NCBI GenBank assembly: GCA_002279935.1
Contig: NCCZ01000019.1
Coordinates: forward strand, 1 to 32,216
Length of the DNA stretch: 32,216 nt
Source: Hyphomicrobium sp. 12-62-95
GTDB lineage: Bacteria > Pseudomonadota > Alphaproteobacteria > Rhizobiales > Hyphomicrobiaceae
Direction of reading: 5' to 3'
Numbering within the stretch: the first letter of the stretch is position 1; every line of letters begins with the position of its first letter. The position numbers were made by a program, and so were the translations under genes. Below the pieces are notes generated by a model. It was not told the origin of the DNA, did no database searches, and saw nothing but the letters and a program-made list of their open reading frames with translations. Below are positions 24,449 to 32,216 of the stretch, in pieces.

Positions 24449-24477
24449 AGCATGCCGACTTCTCAGGTCGCCATGCT
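24449..24477 (-). terminator. Hairpin after the glycerate kinase
   Basis: An 11-bp stem with one mismatch (AGCATG.CGAC / GTCG.CATGCT) and a 7-nt loop, 10 bp beyond the kinase stop. No long T-tract on the minus strand, so only a likely terminator. Confidence 0.4.
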
Positions 24478-24486
24478 GTCTTTTCG

Positions 24487-25713
24487 TCACGAAAGGTGGC
24501 CTGCCGCTGGCAGCAAGACAAAACGAGACGGCGGCGACATCGCTGCCTGTCGAGTTTTCTCGCTGAGCGCCAGCCCCACGCGCACCATACGAACGGCGTC
24601 TTCGGCGGCTCGCACAAGAAGTTTGGGCGCTTCAGCAATCGCGTCTTCCAGCGAACAGGGTCGTTTGACGATACTCGCGAAGGCGTCGATGCCATGCTGG
24701 AAATTATCCGCGCAACCTTTGCCAATCGTGCCCGCCAGGGCAATCACTGGAATGCCTTGAGCCCGGGCCCGGCGCCCAACTTCGGCGGGGATCTTGCCGA
24801 AAGGCGTCTGGCCGTCGAGAGAGCCCTCCGCGGTGAGGACGAGGTCAGCATCGGACAACAGATCCTCAAACGCTAGGTACTTCATCACGATGTCGTACCT
24901 CGGATGCAGCCGGCCGCCGAGCACCCCAAGGATCGCTGCACCCAGACCACCCGACGCTCCAGTTCCGGGGCCATAGCCGACATCGACGCCAAGACCGGAC
25001 TGAACGCACTTGGCAAATGCGAGGAGCCCCGTCTCGAGACGTTCGACCTGCTCCGGGGTCGCACCCTTTTGCGGGCCGAAGACGCGGGCAACACCCCGTT
25101 CACCCAAGAGCACGTTGTGCCAGTTCACAGCTGCATCAATCCGTACAGACTTGATGCGCGGATCGAGGTTCGACGTATCGATCTTCGCTAGACGGGGCAG
25201 TTCGCCACCCCCAGCAGCCATTTCCTTACCATTTGTATCAAGCAGTCTGACGCCCAGGGCCTGGATCATGCCGGCGCCTGCGTCATTGATCCCGCTATCG
25301 CCACAACCAATCAGAATCCGCTCCACGTTGTGGTCGAGAGCAGCGGCGATCAGTTCTCCAACGCCACGGCTGGTTGTGCGCGTGGGGTCACGGCGGTCGC
25401 GTGGGACCAGCGAGAGGCCAGCCGCAGCAGCCATTTCAATCACGGCGGTCCGCGGGCCCACTCCGCCGAGAATGCCGAAGAAGCTGTCAACGGTATCACC
25501 GACCGGACCCGTGACCCGAACGCGATGCATCACGCCGCGCGTGGCGTCGACCAATGCTTCTACGGTGCCTTCACCGCCGTCGACCATTGGTGCCTTGAGA
25601 ACCTTAGCTCCAGGCATTGCCCGCACGACACCAGTGGCAATGGCGTCCGTGACGTCCTTGACGCTCAAGCTCTCTTTGAAACCCGAGGGTGCGACCAGAA
25701 CCGTGAAGGTCAT
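24487..25713 (-). CDS. Glycerate kinase (GlxK/GarK family)
   Basis: About 408 aa; the ATG at 25713 is preferred because AGGAG lies just upstream and the family motif follows at once (VLVAPSGFKESLS). It phosphorylates glycerate with ATP, normally forming 2-phosphoglycerate in this family, and so links glyoxylate/tartronate or serine metabolism to glycolysis. Seen motifs: PMVDGGEGT, ATSRGVGEL-like (TTSRGVGELI), GCGDSGINDAGAGM, GPGTGASGGLGAA, VLTAEGSLDGQT-FGK and PVIALAGTIG. The length exceeds the usual ~380 by a C-terminal tail of about 20 residues after VGLALSEKT. A carboxylate transporter gene lies 122 bp upstream in the same direction, suggesting uptake and use of glycerate or a related acid. 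Confidence 0.92.
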   Translation of the reverse strand: MTFTVLVAPSGFKESLSVKDVTDAIATGVVRAMPGAKVLKAPMVDGGEGTVEALVDATRGVMHRVRVTGPVGDTVDSFFGILGGVGPRTAVIEMAAAAGLSLVPRDRRDPTRTTSRGVGELIAAALDHNVERILIGCGDSGINDAGAGMIQALGVRLLDTNGKEMAAGGGELPRLAKIDTSNLDPRIKSVRIDAAVNWHNVLLGERGVARVFGPQKGATPEQVERLETGLLAFAKCVQSGLGVDVGYGPGTGASGGLGAAILGVLGGRLHPRYDIVMKYLAFEDLLSDADLVLTAEGSLDGQTPFGKIPAEVGRRARAQGIPVIALAGTIGKGCADNFQHGIDAFASIVKRPCSLEDAIAEAPKLLVRAAEDAVRMVRVGLALSEKTRQAAMSPPSRFVLLPAAGHLS

Positions 25714-25835
25714 GTTCTTCTCCTGATGTCTGCGCAGAAGGCAGGTCTGCGGCATGGCCAGGGGAACGCTGGATCTAGTGTCCTATTCCGTGTTGGTTTC
25801 AAAAAACTGTCACGCCATCGTCGCACGTGATGCCG

Positions 25836-27347
25836 TCAGTCCATGCTCGGCCACACGCCGAGGGCGAAAGCCATGATCAGGCCAAACATCATGGGAAGCA
25901 GCATCAGGCTCAGGCGAAGAAGGTCGCCGGATGCATACGTCGGTATGGGCGCGTTGCTGAAAATGGCAACTGGCTTGGCGCTTGCCGACATCGTCTGGCA
26001 CAGACCTGTGCCGACAATTGTCACCATCACAAGGGTCGTGATGTCGCCGCCGAGCTCGGCAAGGGGCAAAACGAACGAGGGGATGAGCACGGCTGCACGA
26101 GCTGTTCGCGATGTGATGATCAGATGCGACAGAAGCGCGACGAGCGTCATTGCGGCAATGACAAACCCATCGTGGACTTTGGCTAATCCAGGAACGATCG
26201 CTTTGAAACCGGCAGCCAGCCACTCGTCGACATCTGCTTCCGTCATCGCATCGGCCAAAGTAAAGGTGACAGCGAGAAACAAGATGAGTTCGACTTCGAC
26301 GGACTTGAAGGCGTCTTTCATCTTCAGAAATGGAGCAGCAAGCTTTAACATCGCGAAGGCGCCAGCTAGCGCCACAACGCCCATCCCCAGGCCATGGACG
26401 GACTGGGCAATCCACAATGCAACTGTGAGGATCAAAACCGCAAGAAGCGCTCGTGGCCTCCAGCCCTTGGGCAATTTTGGCGGAGCACTGAGCTGCATGC
26501 GCCGCCGCCGGATCTGCGGCGACAAGAAGCTATGAAGAATGATGGCCGTGGCAGCGAAGCTGCTGAGGAGCGCAATAGGCATCGCGAGCGACATCCAGCC
26601 CAGATAGTCCAGCTTGTGGTCTGCCTTCCCGGCGATCACCTCGGCTGCAAGGATGTGGGCACCCGCCCCGATCAGCGAACCGGACGCCGACAAAAGGATG
26701 ATGGTGGGGAAGAGAAGAGCAAGGGCCCGAATAATCGGCCGGGATCGGACCTGAGTGGCCAGCACGAGGAAGACAGGGAGCAGTAATGCGGCCCGGGCTG
26801 ACGTCGAGGGCATGACGAGAGCTGTCACGGCTATGGACGCGGTGAGGCCATAGAACAGCCGGGACACCGCGACCGCTTGGCCGGTCACTGACAACACCAA
26901 GGGCTCGATAAGACCTGCAGAGCGCAGGACAGCTGCCATCAAGAATGCGGCAATGAGCAACCAGATCAGCTCATGCCCTAGCGATTGGTACAAGTCCTTG
27001 CTTTCAACGGCGCCGAAAAGGGTCAACGCAATCATCGCGGTAACGGCGACCGTACTGTCGCCGAGCGACGTCATGGTCCAGCCAATCATTGCGAGAACCA
27101 GCACGATCAAAACAATGCGGCCGTCTGCCGACAAATCCTGCGGCAACCACCAGATCAGGGTCGCCAGCGAGGCCGCTAAGGTCAGAGGCGCAACGAATTT
27201 CTGGAAGAAATCTGGACGTTGCGCGAAAGCTGGTAGCCAATCAAACCGCTCCTCAGCACCATTGATGCCGTCCAGGCCGGCCATGGCCGGCTCTGGGGTC
27301 GAATTGTGCGGGAAGGGTGCGCTGGAAGGCGAGATAGGAGATGTCAT
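25836..27347 (-). CDS. SLC13/DASS-type carboxylate transporter
   Basis: A 503-aa inner-membrane protein with about 11-12 hydrophobic helices. SLC13-like signatures include the hairpin/TM segment STVAVTAMIALTLFGAVE, the first half loop MPSTSARAALLLPV and the second half loop LIITSRTARAAVLIPSFV, which occupy the places of the two SNT-type substrate/Na+ motifs (here STS and TSR). Likely substrates are di- or monocarboxylates; the glycerate kinase downstream suggests glycerate, tartronate or a related acid. The start is uncertain: the ATG at 27347 has no clear ribosome site and lies within about 45 bp of an unrelated haemagglutinin fragment, so the upstream control region may be rearranged. An in-frame ATG at codon 22 is an alternative. 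Confidence 0.88.
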   Translation of the reverse strand: MTSPISPSSAPFPHNSTPEPAMAGLDGINGAEERFDWLPAFAQRPDFFQKFVAPLTLAASLATLIWWLPQDLSADGRIVLIVLVLAMIGWTMTSLGDSTVAVTAMIALTLFGAVESKDLYQSLGHELIWLLIAAFLMAAVLRSAGLIEPLVLSVTGQAVAVSRLFYGLTASIAVTALVMPSTSARAALLLPVFLVLATQVRSRPIIRALALLFPTIILLSASGSLIGAGAHILAAEVIAGKADHKLDYLGWMSLAMPIALLSSFAATAIILHSFLSPQIRRRRMQLSAPPKLPKGWRPRALLAVLILTVALWIAQSVHGLGMGVVALAGAFAMLKLAAPFLKMKDAFKSVEVELILFLAVTFTLADAMTEADVDEWLAAGFKAIVPGLAKVHDGFVIAAMTLVALLSHLIITSRTARAAVLIPSFVLPLAELGGDITTLVMVTIVGTGLCQTMSASAKPVAIFSNAPIPTYASGDLLRLSLMLLPMMFGLIMAFALGVWPSMD

Positions 27348-27389
27348 GGCGCGCGAAACGCCGCTGTCGGCGGTTTATTCCCGGCATCG

Positions 27390-27590
27390 GACTCGCTGGC
27401 GAACAACACGGGTGATCTCGGCAAGGCTCTGAAGGAGCTGGGCTCGAGCGCGTCGATCACGTCGCTGGCGACGAGCATGGTGACGGCGGGCCTCGTGTCG
27501 GCGATGCCGGTGGACCTGATCCCCAACGCATCGGCCAGCCCGCTCGCGTGGAGCCTGACGAGGCGTTTGGGTGGAGAATGCAATTCCTTG
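27390..27590 (+). pseudogene. Fragment of a filamentous-haemagglutinin-like gene (DUF637 region)
   Basis: About 60 codons read SLANNTGDLGKALKELGSS, then SITSLATSMVTAGLVSAM, a pattern typical of the DUF637 region of two-partner-secretion haemagglutinin/CdiA proteins, which are thousands of residues long. The flanks do not continue the domain, so this is a relic. The following stretch to about 27680 holds no gene I can support. Confidence 0.5.
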
Positions 27591-27682
27591 CATGTGAATG
27601 CGATCTTGAAGGCAGCGGCCCTAAAGAACGATCCTGAAGCCGTCGAAATCGTGCATCGCGCCCATGGGCATAGCTATTTTGC

Positions 27683-28379
27683 TCACATCGAGAAGGCCGC
27701 TGAGCCGTTTAAGAACGACAGAGATGGCCAGGAGCACTCTCGCTTGGTCGTCGATGGGCATCTCAAGGCGAGGCTGTGGAAGCGCCCGGCGGAGGGTGGG
27801 GGATATGACGCCAAGACTGTCACTGCCGCTTGCGGATTGGCCAGTTGCACACCGGGAAGCCATGCAGATGGCGACGAAAAAGGGTGGATCAAGTCAGTAC
27901 TCTCGCGGCGCCAATTGGAGTAAAGACAGTCGCAGGGGCCCGATAAGCGCATGAGGTCAATGGTTGATGTACCGACTTCGCAAGGATGGATGGCGTCGAT
28001 TTTGCTGAGGCTGACCCGCCGGTACATCAGCGCCTCACATGCGGGGCAGATGCCTTCTAGGTTCCCCGAAATGAGAGTGATGGGTACGTAGTCGAGAATG
28101 TTGTCGGCCGGGCTGCGAGGCGCACGGCATCGCAGACAGCGCAACTCACCGTCCTTGCAGCGTTGCTTTGAAGATCGGCGCCGCTTGTCCAAGAAGGTCC
28201 GAAGTGCATCCCCCATCACAATGTAGGGACGCTTTCCCGCCAGAACTGGCAGGCCCTCCTTTTGCCAGTTGCGAACGGTCTTCTTATGCACGCCGAATAG
28301 CCGCGCAACCTCCTCGAAAGAGTAGGTTGTCCACGGCTCGCGCTAACAGAGCAAGCCACTTTTCGCCGGTTGCGGGCAT
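27683..28379 (-). pseudogene. Frameshifted helix-turn-helix protein (rhizobial recombinase-associated type)
   Basis: The conserved part begins TTYSFEEVARLFGVHKKTVRNW (in two pieces around 28325-28280), a MerR/excisionase-like helix-turn-helix, followed by KRPYIVMGDALRTFLDKRRR and a zinc-like Cys set (CLRCRAPRSP, ICPACEA). I recall ~140-aa proteins of this kind beside recombinase genes in rhizobia. No start codon lies in this frame between the stop at 28345-28343 and a GTG at 28291 inside the HTH. A different frame opens at the ATG 28379 (MPATGEKWLALLARAVDN), overlapping the stop of the secretion adaptor, and would join the HTH after a one-base shift near 28330-28342. The C-terminus also runs past its usual end to 27683. 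Most likely a broken gene. Confidence 0.55.
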
Positions 28380-29698
28380 CACCGCTCGCGGAATGCTTTG
28401 TTGATTTGATCCGAGAGCGGTTTGATCAGATAGGACAGCGCCGTTCGATCCTGTGTCTTAATCTGAATTTCGGCTGGAATGCCCGGCTGAAGCTTGTTGG
28501 CACCGAGCTTGGCGATCTCGGCCTCGGGCATGGCGATCCTCGCCGTGAAATAGGATTCGCCGGTTGCCTGATCCCGAGTCAGGTCGGCTGAGACGTTGAT
28601 CACCTCGCCCGTCACCTGAGGAGTCGTTTGCTGGTCGAACGCTGAAAAGCGAATATGTGTCGTCTGGCCAATAGACAGCTGGTCGATATCTTTTGGCGCA
28701 ACGCGCGCCTCGATCACCAAGCGGTCGCCTTCCGGAACGATGAGCAGGATCGGTTCGCCAGGATTGATGACGCCGCCCTCGGTGAAGACTGTGAGTTGAT
28801 GCACAACGCCCGATTGGGGCGCGCGAATGTCGATGCGTCGCAATTGATCCTCAGCTGCAATGCGGCGCTCGCTCAATTCCGCGGTTTTCGATTGGACTTC
28901 CCGCAATTCCTTGACGACTTCGGTTTTTAACTCCTGCTCCAGCCGCACGATCTGCAGAGCGATCTCTGCCTTGCGACCGCTGGTCTGAGCGGCTGCGGCT
29001 TCGTACTGGCCGAGTTCGCCTTCGAGTCTCGCCTTTTCGCGTTTCAGTGCCGCAACCTTGGTCGTGGTCACGAGCTGTTTGGCTTCCAGGACCGCCAGGC
29101 CGCTCAGTTCGTCGGCGATGAGAGCGATCTCCCTGCGCTTGGCCTCAATCTGGGCCGATATCCCTTCTGCCTCTTTGCCAAGCTGAAGGCTCCGCTCCGA
29201 AAGCTGAGATTTCTGGCCGGTCATCGATTCCCGCCGGCTGCGGATCAGGCTTGCCTCGCCTTTCAGGATTTCCTTGATGTCTGGCTCTTCGGTTCGGGGA
29301 CGCAAAGCCTCTGGGACGGCAAACGTGGACGCATCGTCTCGTTCGGCCTTGAGGCGCGCCTCGCGGACGGCCAGTTCATCGAGTTGTTTGGTGACCATCT
29401 GCAAGTTGACCCGGGTCAACGTCTCATCGAGGCGGATCAGAAGGTCGCCGGCCTCCACCCGCTTGCCGTTCGCGACATAGATCTCGCCGACGATTCCGCC
29501 AGTCGGATGCTGGACCTTCTTCACGTTGGTTTCGACGACCACAAGACCCTGGGCGACGACCGCGCCCGCGATTTGCGTCGTCGTTGCCCACACGCCAATT
29601 CCGCCGACCAGAAAAAATGCGACGGCCAGTCCCCCAACCATGTAGCGGGTGACACTGCCATCGACACCGCGTGAGGCGACGGGTTTTGTTCGTTTCAT
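28379..29698 (-). CDS. prtE: Type I secretion membrane-fusion protein (PrtE/HlyD family)
   Basis: A 439-aa periplasmic adaptor with one N-terminal TM helix (about 22-42, MVGGLAVAFFLVGGIGVWA), first lipoyl half (VVVETNVKKVQHPTGGIVGE), a long coiled-coil hairpin (about 90-280), second lipoyl half (IRAPQSGVVHQLTVFTEGG) and a beta-barrel domain with the family end motif (LKPLSDQ-like YLIKPLSDQINKAFRER). Length and order match PrtE/LapC-type adaptors. Its ATG overlaps the ABC gene stop by 4 bp, so the two are coupled. It would link the inner-membrane ABC protein to a TolC-like channel that is not in the window. Confidence 0.92.
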   Translation of the reverse strand: MKRTKPVASRGVDGSVTRYMVGGLAVAFFLVGGIGVWATTTQIAGAVVAQGLVVVETNVKKVQHPTGGIVGEIYVANGKRVEAGDLLIRLDETLTRVNLQMVTKQLDELAVREARLKAERDDASTFAVPEALRPRTEEPDIKEILKGEASLIRSRRESMTGQKSQLSERSLQLGKEAEGISAQIEAKRREIALIADELSGLAVLEAKQLVTTTKVAALKREKARLEGELGQYEAAAAQTSGRKAEIALQIVRLEQELKTEVVKELREVQSKTAELSERRIAAEDQLRRIDIRAPQSGVVHQLTVFTEGGVINPGEPILLIVPEGDRLVIEARVAPKDIDQLSIGQTTHIRFSAFDQQTTPQVTGEVINVSADLTRDQATGESYFTARIAMPEAEIAKLGANKLQPGIPAEIQIKTQDRTALSYLIKPLSDQINKAFRER

Positions 29699-31548
29699 TT
29701 GTCGCCTCCGGCATCGCTATCAACGACGATTTTGAGTCCGGACATTGCCCAAGGCGGCCGACCGGCTTGTTGGAGATTTGGCGGAGACGCTGGCGACGCG
29801 GGATGGGCTGGCGGAGCTGCCTGCAAGACTTGCCGGAGGACTTCGCTCTTGGGCCCAAATGCTTGGAGCTGGCCATTGGCCATCGCCAGCACCTTATCCA
29901 CCGCCGCGAGCGCTGCGGGGCGATGTGCGATGACAATGGCGATGCCTCCGCGCGCGCGAACGGATTGGATGGCGTCCGTCAGGGCGGCCTCGCCTGTGGC
30001 ATCCAGGTTCGAGTTTGGTTCATCCAGAACAACAAGAAATGGATCACCATACAGCGCGCGCGCCAGCGCAAGGCGCTGCCGCTGCCCGGCCGACAGACCG
30101 GCGCCCCCTTCACCCACAATGGTCTGATAGCCGTCCGGCAGCTGGACGATCATGTCATGCACACCGGCGGACTTTGCCGCCGCCACGACAGCCTCGCTGG
30201 TCGCCTCGGCATCGAACCTGGCAATGTTCTCGGCGATCGTGCCGGCAAACAGCGCCACATCTTGCGGAAGATACCCAATGTGACGTCCCAGTTCGTCGGG
30301 TTCCCATTGGTCTAGTGTTGCGCCATCGAGTCTGATGCTGCCCCCCATGCGCAGGTGTTGCCCCATTGGCTGCCAGATCCCGACGAGGGCCCGCGCAAGC
30401 GTGGATTTTCCGGAGCCACTTGGGCCCACCACACCGAGGCCGTCTCCGGCGGCGAGCATAAAGCTCACCCCCTGAATGACAGGCCGCGGTTCGCCTGGGG
30501 GCGCTACCGCTAGGGACTGCACCGACAATGTGATAGCGGGCTTTGGCAGCGACACCATCGCTCCGGAGTGCCGTATGCCAAGCGATTGGAACAGATCAAT
30601 CAGGCGTCGATAGCTTTGCCGCGCACCCACGAAGCCACGCCAATGGGCGGTGGCCGTTTCGATGGGGGCCAGCGCCCGCGACATGATGATGGAAGCAGCG
30701 ATGATCGTGCCGGCGGAGACTTGCCCTTCGATCACCAAGTAGGCACCCAGCCCAAGGATTCCCGATTGCAGGAACAGGCGGAGCACTTTGGAAACCGTCC
30801 CCATGCCAGCAGCCGCATCGGAGGCAGAGAGTTGATCGCTGAGATGGCGTGAATTGAGCGACTCCCAACGTTGCTGCATGCGCCTTTCGAGGCCAAGCGC
30901 CCGAATGACTTCGGCATTGCGACGCGTTTCTTCACCGAATGCGAGCCGCTGCGCACCGCTGCGGGAGGCCGATTGCATGGGAGCCGTTGTCCGACGCTCC
31001 GTCAAAAGGGTTAAGCAGATGAGCAGAAGGGCCCCGGCGAACGCGAAAAAGCCGAGCAGGGGATGAAGAAGAAAGACAACGCCGAGATAGATCGGCACCC
31101 ACGGCAAATCGAAAAGAGCGGTAGGGCCCATTCCGGAAAAGAAGCCGCGGATCTGGTCGAGATCGCGGATCGGCTGGAGGCCGTCTGCTGTCGGCCGGAC
31201 TTTTAGTGGCAAAAGGTGGAGGGCCTGAAAAACCTTCTCGCGCACCTCGTTGTCGATGCGCACTCCGACCCTGCTCATGATCCGAACCCGGAAGAGGTCC
31301 AGCAAGCCATTGGCAATGTACAAGCCCGCCATCAATATGGTGAGCCCGATCAGTGTGGGCACACTATGTGAGGGCAGCACGCGGTCGTAGACCTGCAGCA
31401 TGTAGAATGAGCCGGTGAGCGCGAGGAGATTGATCAAACCGGAGAACACGCCGACGCCAAAAAATAGCGCTCGGCACCGACGAAGAGCGAGAACGATCGG
31501 ATTCGCCGCGCGCGAATTCTTATCTGCTGGGTGACTCATCATTTCCAC
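29695..31548 (-). CDS. prtD: Type I secretion ABC transporter (PrtD family)
   Basis: A 617-aa fused permease-ATPase of the type I secretion family without an N-terminal peptidase domain. Membrane part about 25-300 (LINLLALTGSFYMLQVYDRVLPS is the family N-terminal motif, shown by its parts GSFYMLQVYDRVL); ATPase from about 340 with Walker A GPSGSGKST (375-383), signature LSAGQ (485-489), Walker B FLVVLDE (504-510) and His in IAHRP. The C-terminus is extended by about 35 residues rich in Pro/Ala. It exports unfolded proteins with a C-terminal signal, such as RTX proteases or S-layer-like proteins. No RTX substrate gene is visible nearby. Start may be the first or third Met. Confidence 0.93.
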   Translation of the reverse strand: MEMMSHPADKNSRAANPIVLALRRCRALFFGVGVFSGLINLLALTGSFYMLQVYDRVLPSHSVPTLIGLTILMAGLYIANGLLDLFRVRIMSRVGVRIDNEVREKVFQALHLLPLKVRPTADGLQPIRDLDQIRGFFSGMGPTALFDLPWVPIYLGVVFLLHPLLGFFAFAGALLLICLTLLTERRTTAPMQSASRSGAQRLAFGEETRRNAEVIRALGLERRMQQRWESLNSRHLSDQLSASDAAAGMGTVSKVLRLFLQSGILGLGAYLVIEGQVSAGTIIAASIIMSRALAPIETATAHWRGFVGARQSYRRLIDLFQSLGIRHSGAMVSLPKPAITLSVQSLAVAPPGEPRPVIQGVSFMLAAGDGLGVVGPSGSGKSTLARALVGIWQPMGQHLRMGGSIRLDGATLDQWEPDELGRHIGYLPQDVALFAGTIAENIARFDAEATSEAVVAAAKSAGVHDMIVQLPDGYQTIVGEGGAGLSAGQRQRLALARALYGDPFLVVLDEPNSNLDATGEAALTDAIQSVRARGGIAIVIAHRPAALAAVDKVLAMANGQLQAFGPKSEVLRQVLQAAPPAHPASPASPPNLQQAGRPPWAMSGLKIVVDSDAGGDK

Positions 31549-32119
31549 TCGAGTTATGCTTCACGCTTTCAGCGTGGAATTCCATGCAGGCATGGCGCTG
31601 GATACCCATGCCGTTGGATCGCCGCCGCTAAAACACAATGATCCGGATCCTTCATATACGGGATAAAATTCCGGACTCGGACAAATGGGACATGCAAACA
31701 AAGGCAATGTCTAGTTTCTGTCTCTGAGCCTTTATTGCAAGGCTAATGCATTGATCTCTCAATCGGGCCTTCACACTGATGATAACGCTAATCGATAATC
31801 CGTTAGCTCCTATTGATTCACATCAATGCGTTGGAACGCTAAACGCGGGCCTCCTGACCTGAAATTGTCTGAATGACGTGGCGCGCTGATCGAGTGCCGC
31901 AACAGCGATAAGAATGTTTCTAACCGTAGCACCTCGCCTACCCCACATCCTCTTTGTGTCCATCAGCGTCGAGTAAATTGTCATGATTGATCCCACCCCG
32001 CGTATCCTCAACGACATCTCCACACCGCTGCCATTGACGAATAGGCCTTCAGGCCACCAGCGCGTTTCATGGCGGCGACCGAAGTGCGGGCTTGTTGAGC
32101 AGGTGGAGTGCTGACCATG
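31549..32119. other. Gene-poor stretch before the right repeat
   Basis: This 571-bp region has stops in all frames at a density that leaves no convincing gene. It contains a small hairpin just upstream of the secretion operon (CACGCT-TTC-AGCGTG, 31562-31576), an FNR/FixK-like box (31813-31826) and a leftward open frame 32023-31823 with no recognisable pattern. Base composition is lower in GC than the flanking genes. Confidence 0.5.
31813..31826. promoter_or_regulatory. FNR/FixK-like palindrome
   Basis: TTGAT-TCAC-ATCAA is a perfect match to the FNR/FixK consensus TTGAT-N4-ATCAA. It is symmetric and about 265 bp upstream of the type I secretion ABC gene; no other gene lies close enough to be its clear target. 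Confidence 0.5.
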
Positions 32120-32216
32120 ACCTGCTTCAGTGCCTTCATTCCAACGTCACGTGCGCAACCCGCTGACCTGATTCTCGAATCAGGTAGTTTTCTTGCCGAA
32201 GGCGTCTCACTCGGCG
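32120..32216. repeat. Right copy of 97-bp terminal inverted repeat
   Basis: Exact reverse complement of bases 2-98. Just at its inner edge an ATG (32117) with GGAG upstream opens a 33-codon frame running off the window end; I do not recognise the product, and the same frame has no start at the left copy, so it may be chance. On the minus strand the repeat carries the same short C-terminal-like frame as the left copy. Confidence 0.85.

Noticed and set aside
25010..25726. Plus-strand 238-codon open frame opposite the glycerate kinase
   Set aside because: Low-complexity Arg/Ser/Pro composition typical of an antisense frame; kinase motifs are clear on the minus strand.
27306..27923. 205-codon plus-strand frame as an intact gene
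   Set aside because: Only about 60 codons resemble a known region (haemagglutinin DUF637); the rest overlaps the antisense of the transporter start and the HTH relic.
31823..32023. 66-codon minus-strand frame near the right end
   Set aside because: No ribosome site, no recognisable pattern and composition unlike neighbouring genes.
32117..32216. Start of a gene running off the right end
   Set aside because: Start has a possible ribosome site, but the left copy of the repeat lacks the start and the product is unrecognised, so it is not called as a gene.

Overview
This 32.2 kb window looks like accessory DNA from an alphaproteobacterium, most likely of the Hyphomicrobiales/Rhizobiales. The base composition is GC-rich. 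It carries an EcfG-type general-stress sigma factor with matching GGAAC-N16/17-CGTT promoters, a DUF1236 protein, a rhizobial-type porin and a rhizobial-type small helix-turn-helix protein. The two ends are 97-bp perfect inverted copies of one sequence, so the piece probably stops inside copies of a repeated (perhaps mobile) element at both sides. No replication, tRNA or rRNA gene was seen.

Left part (1-8.0 kb): a metal-efflux cluster (His-rich periplasmic protein, RND adaptor, CusA/CzcA-family pump, second His-rich periplasmic protein) followed by a phosphoethanolamine-lipid A transferase (eptA). A decayed two-component-system remnant lies just before eptA. Next (8.1-11.4 kb) is a small general-stress island: a decayed gene, a 66-aa conserved small protein, a secreted Pro-rich protein, an ecfG gene interrupted by one in-frame amber codon, and a DUF1236 protein. 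Three of these genes have sequences matching the general-stress promoter.

Middle part (11.4-24.2 kb), the most interesting: an ECF sigma factor with two overlapping anti-sigma genes, a divergent secreted subtilisin-like (S8) protease, a DUF6065-like protein, a periplasmic adaptor plus split MacB-type ABC exporter, a Sec-exported small protein ending in about 13 Asn-Ser-Ser-Ser repeats, a basic single-pass membrane protein, and a second S8 protease overlapping a porin. Five start regions here (sigma operon, protease 1, DUF6065-like gene, exporter, repeat peptide) carry the same GGAAT-N16/17-CGTW element. I read this as one envelope regulon that makes, processes and exports an Asn/Ser-repeat peptide. 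The promoter element and gene layout are seen; the joint function is inference.

Right part (24.4-32.2 kb): a glycerate kinase with an SLC13-type carboxylate transporter, remnants of a filamentous-haemagglutinin gene and of a frameshifted HTH gene, then a two-gene type I secretion system (PrtD/PrtE-like) without visible substrate or outer-membrane factor. A gene-poor stretch with an orphan FNR/FixK-like box leads to the right inverted repeat.
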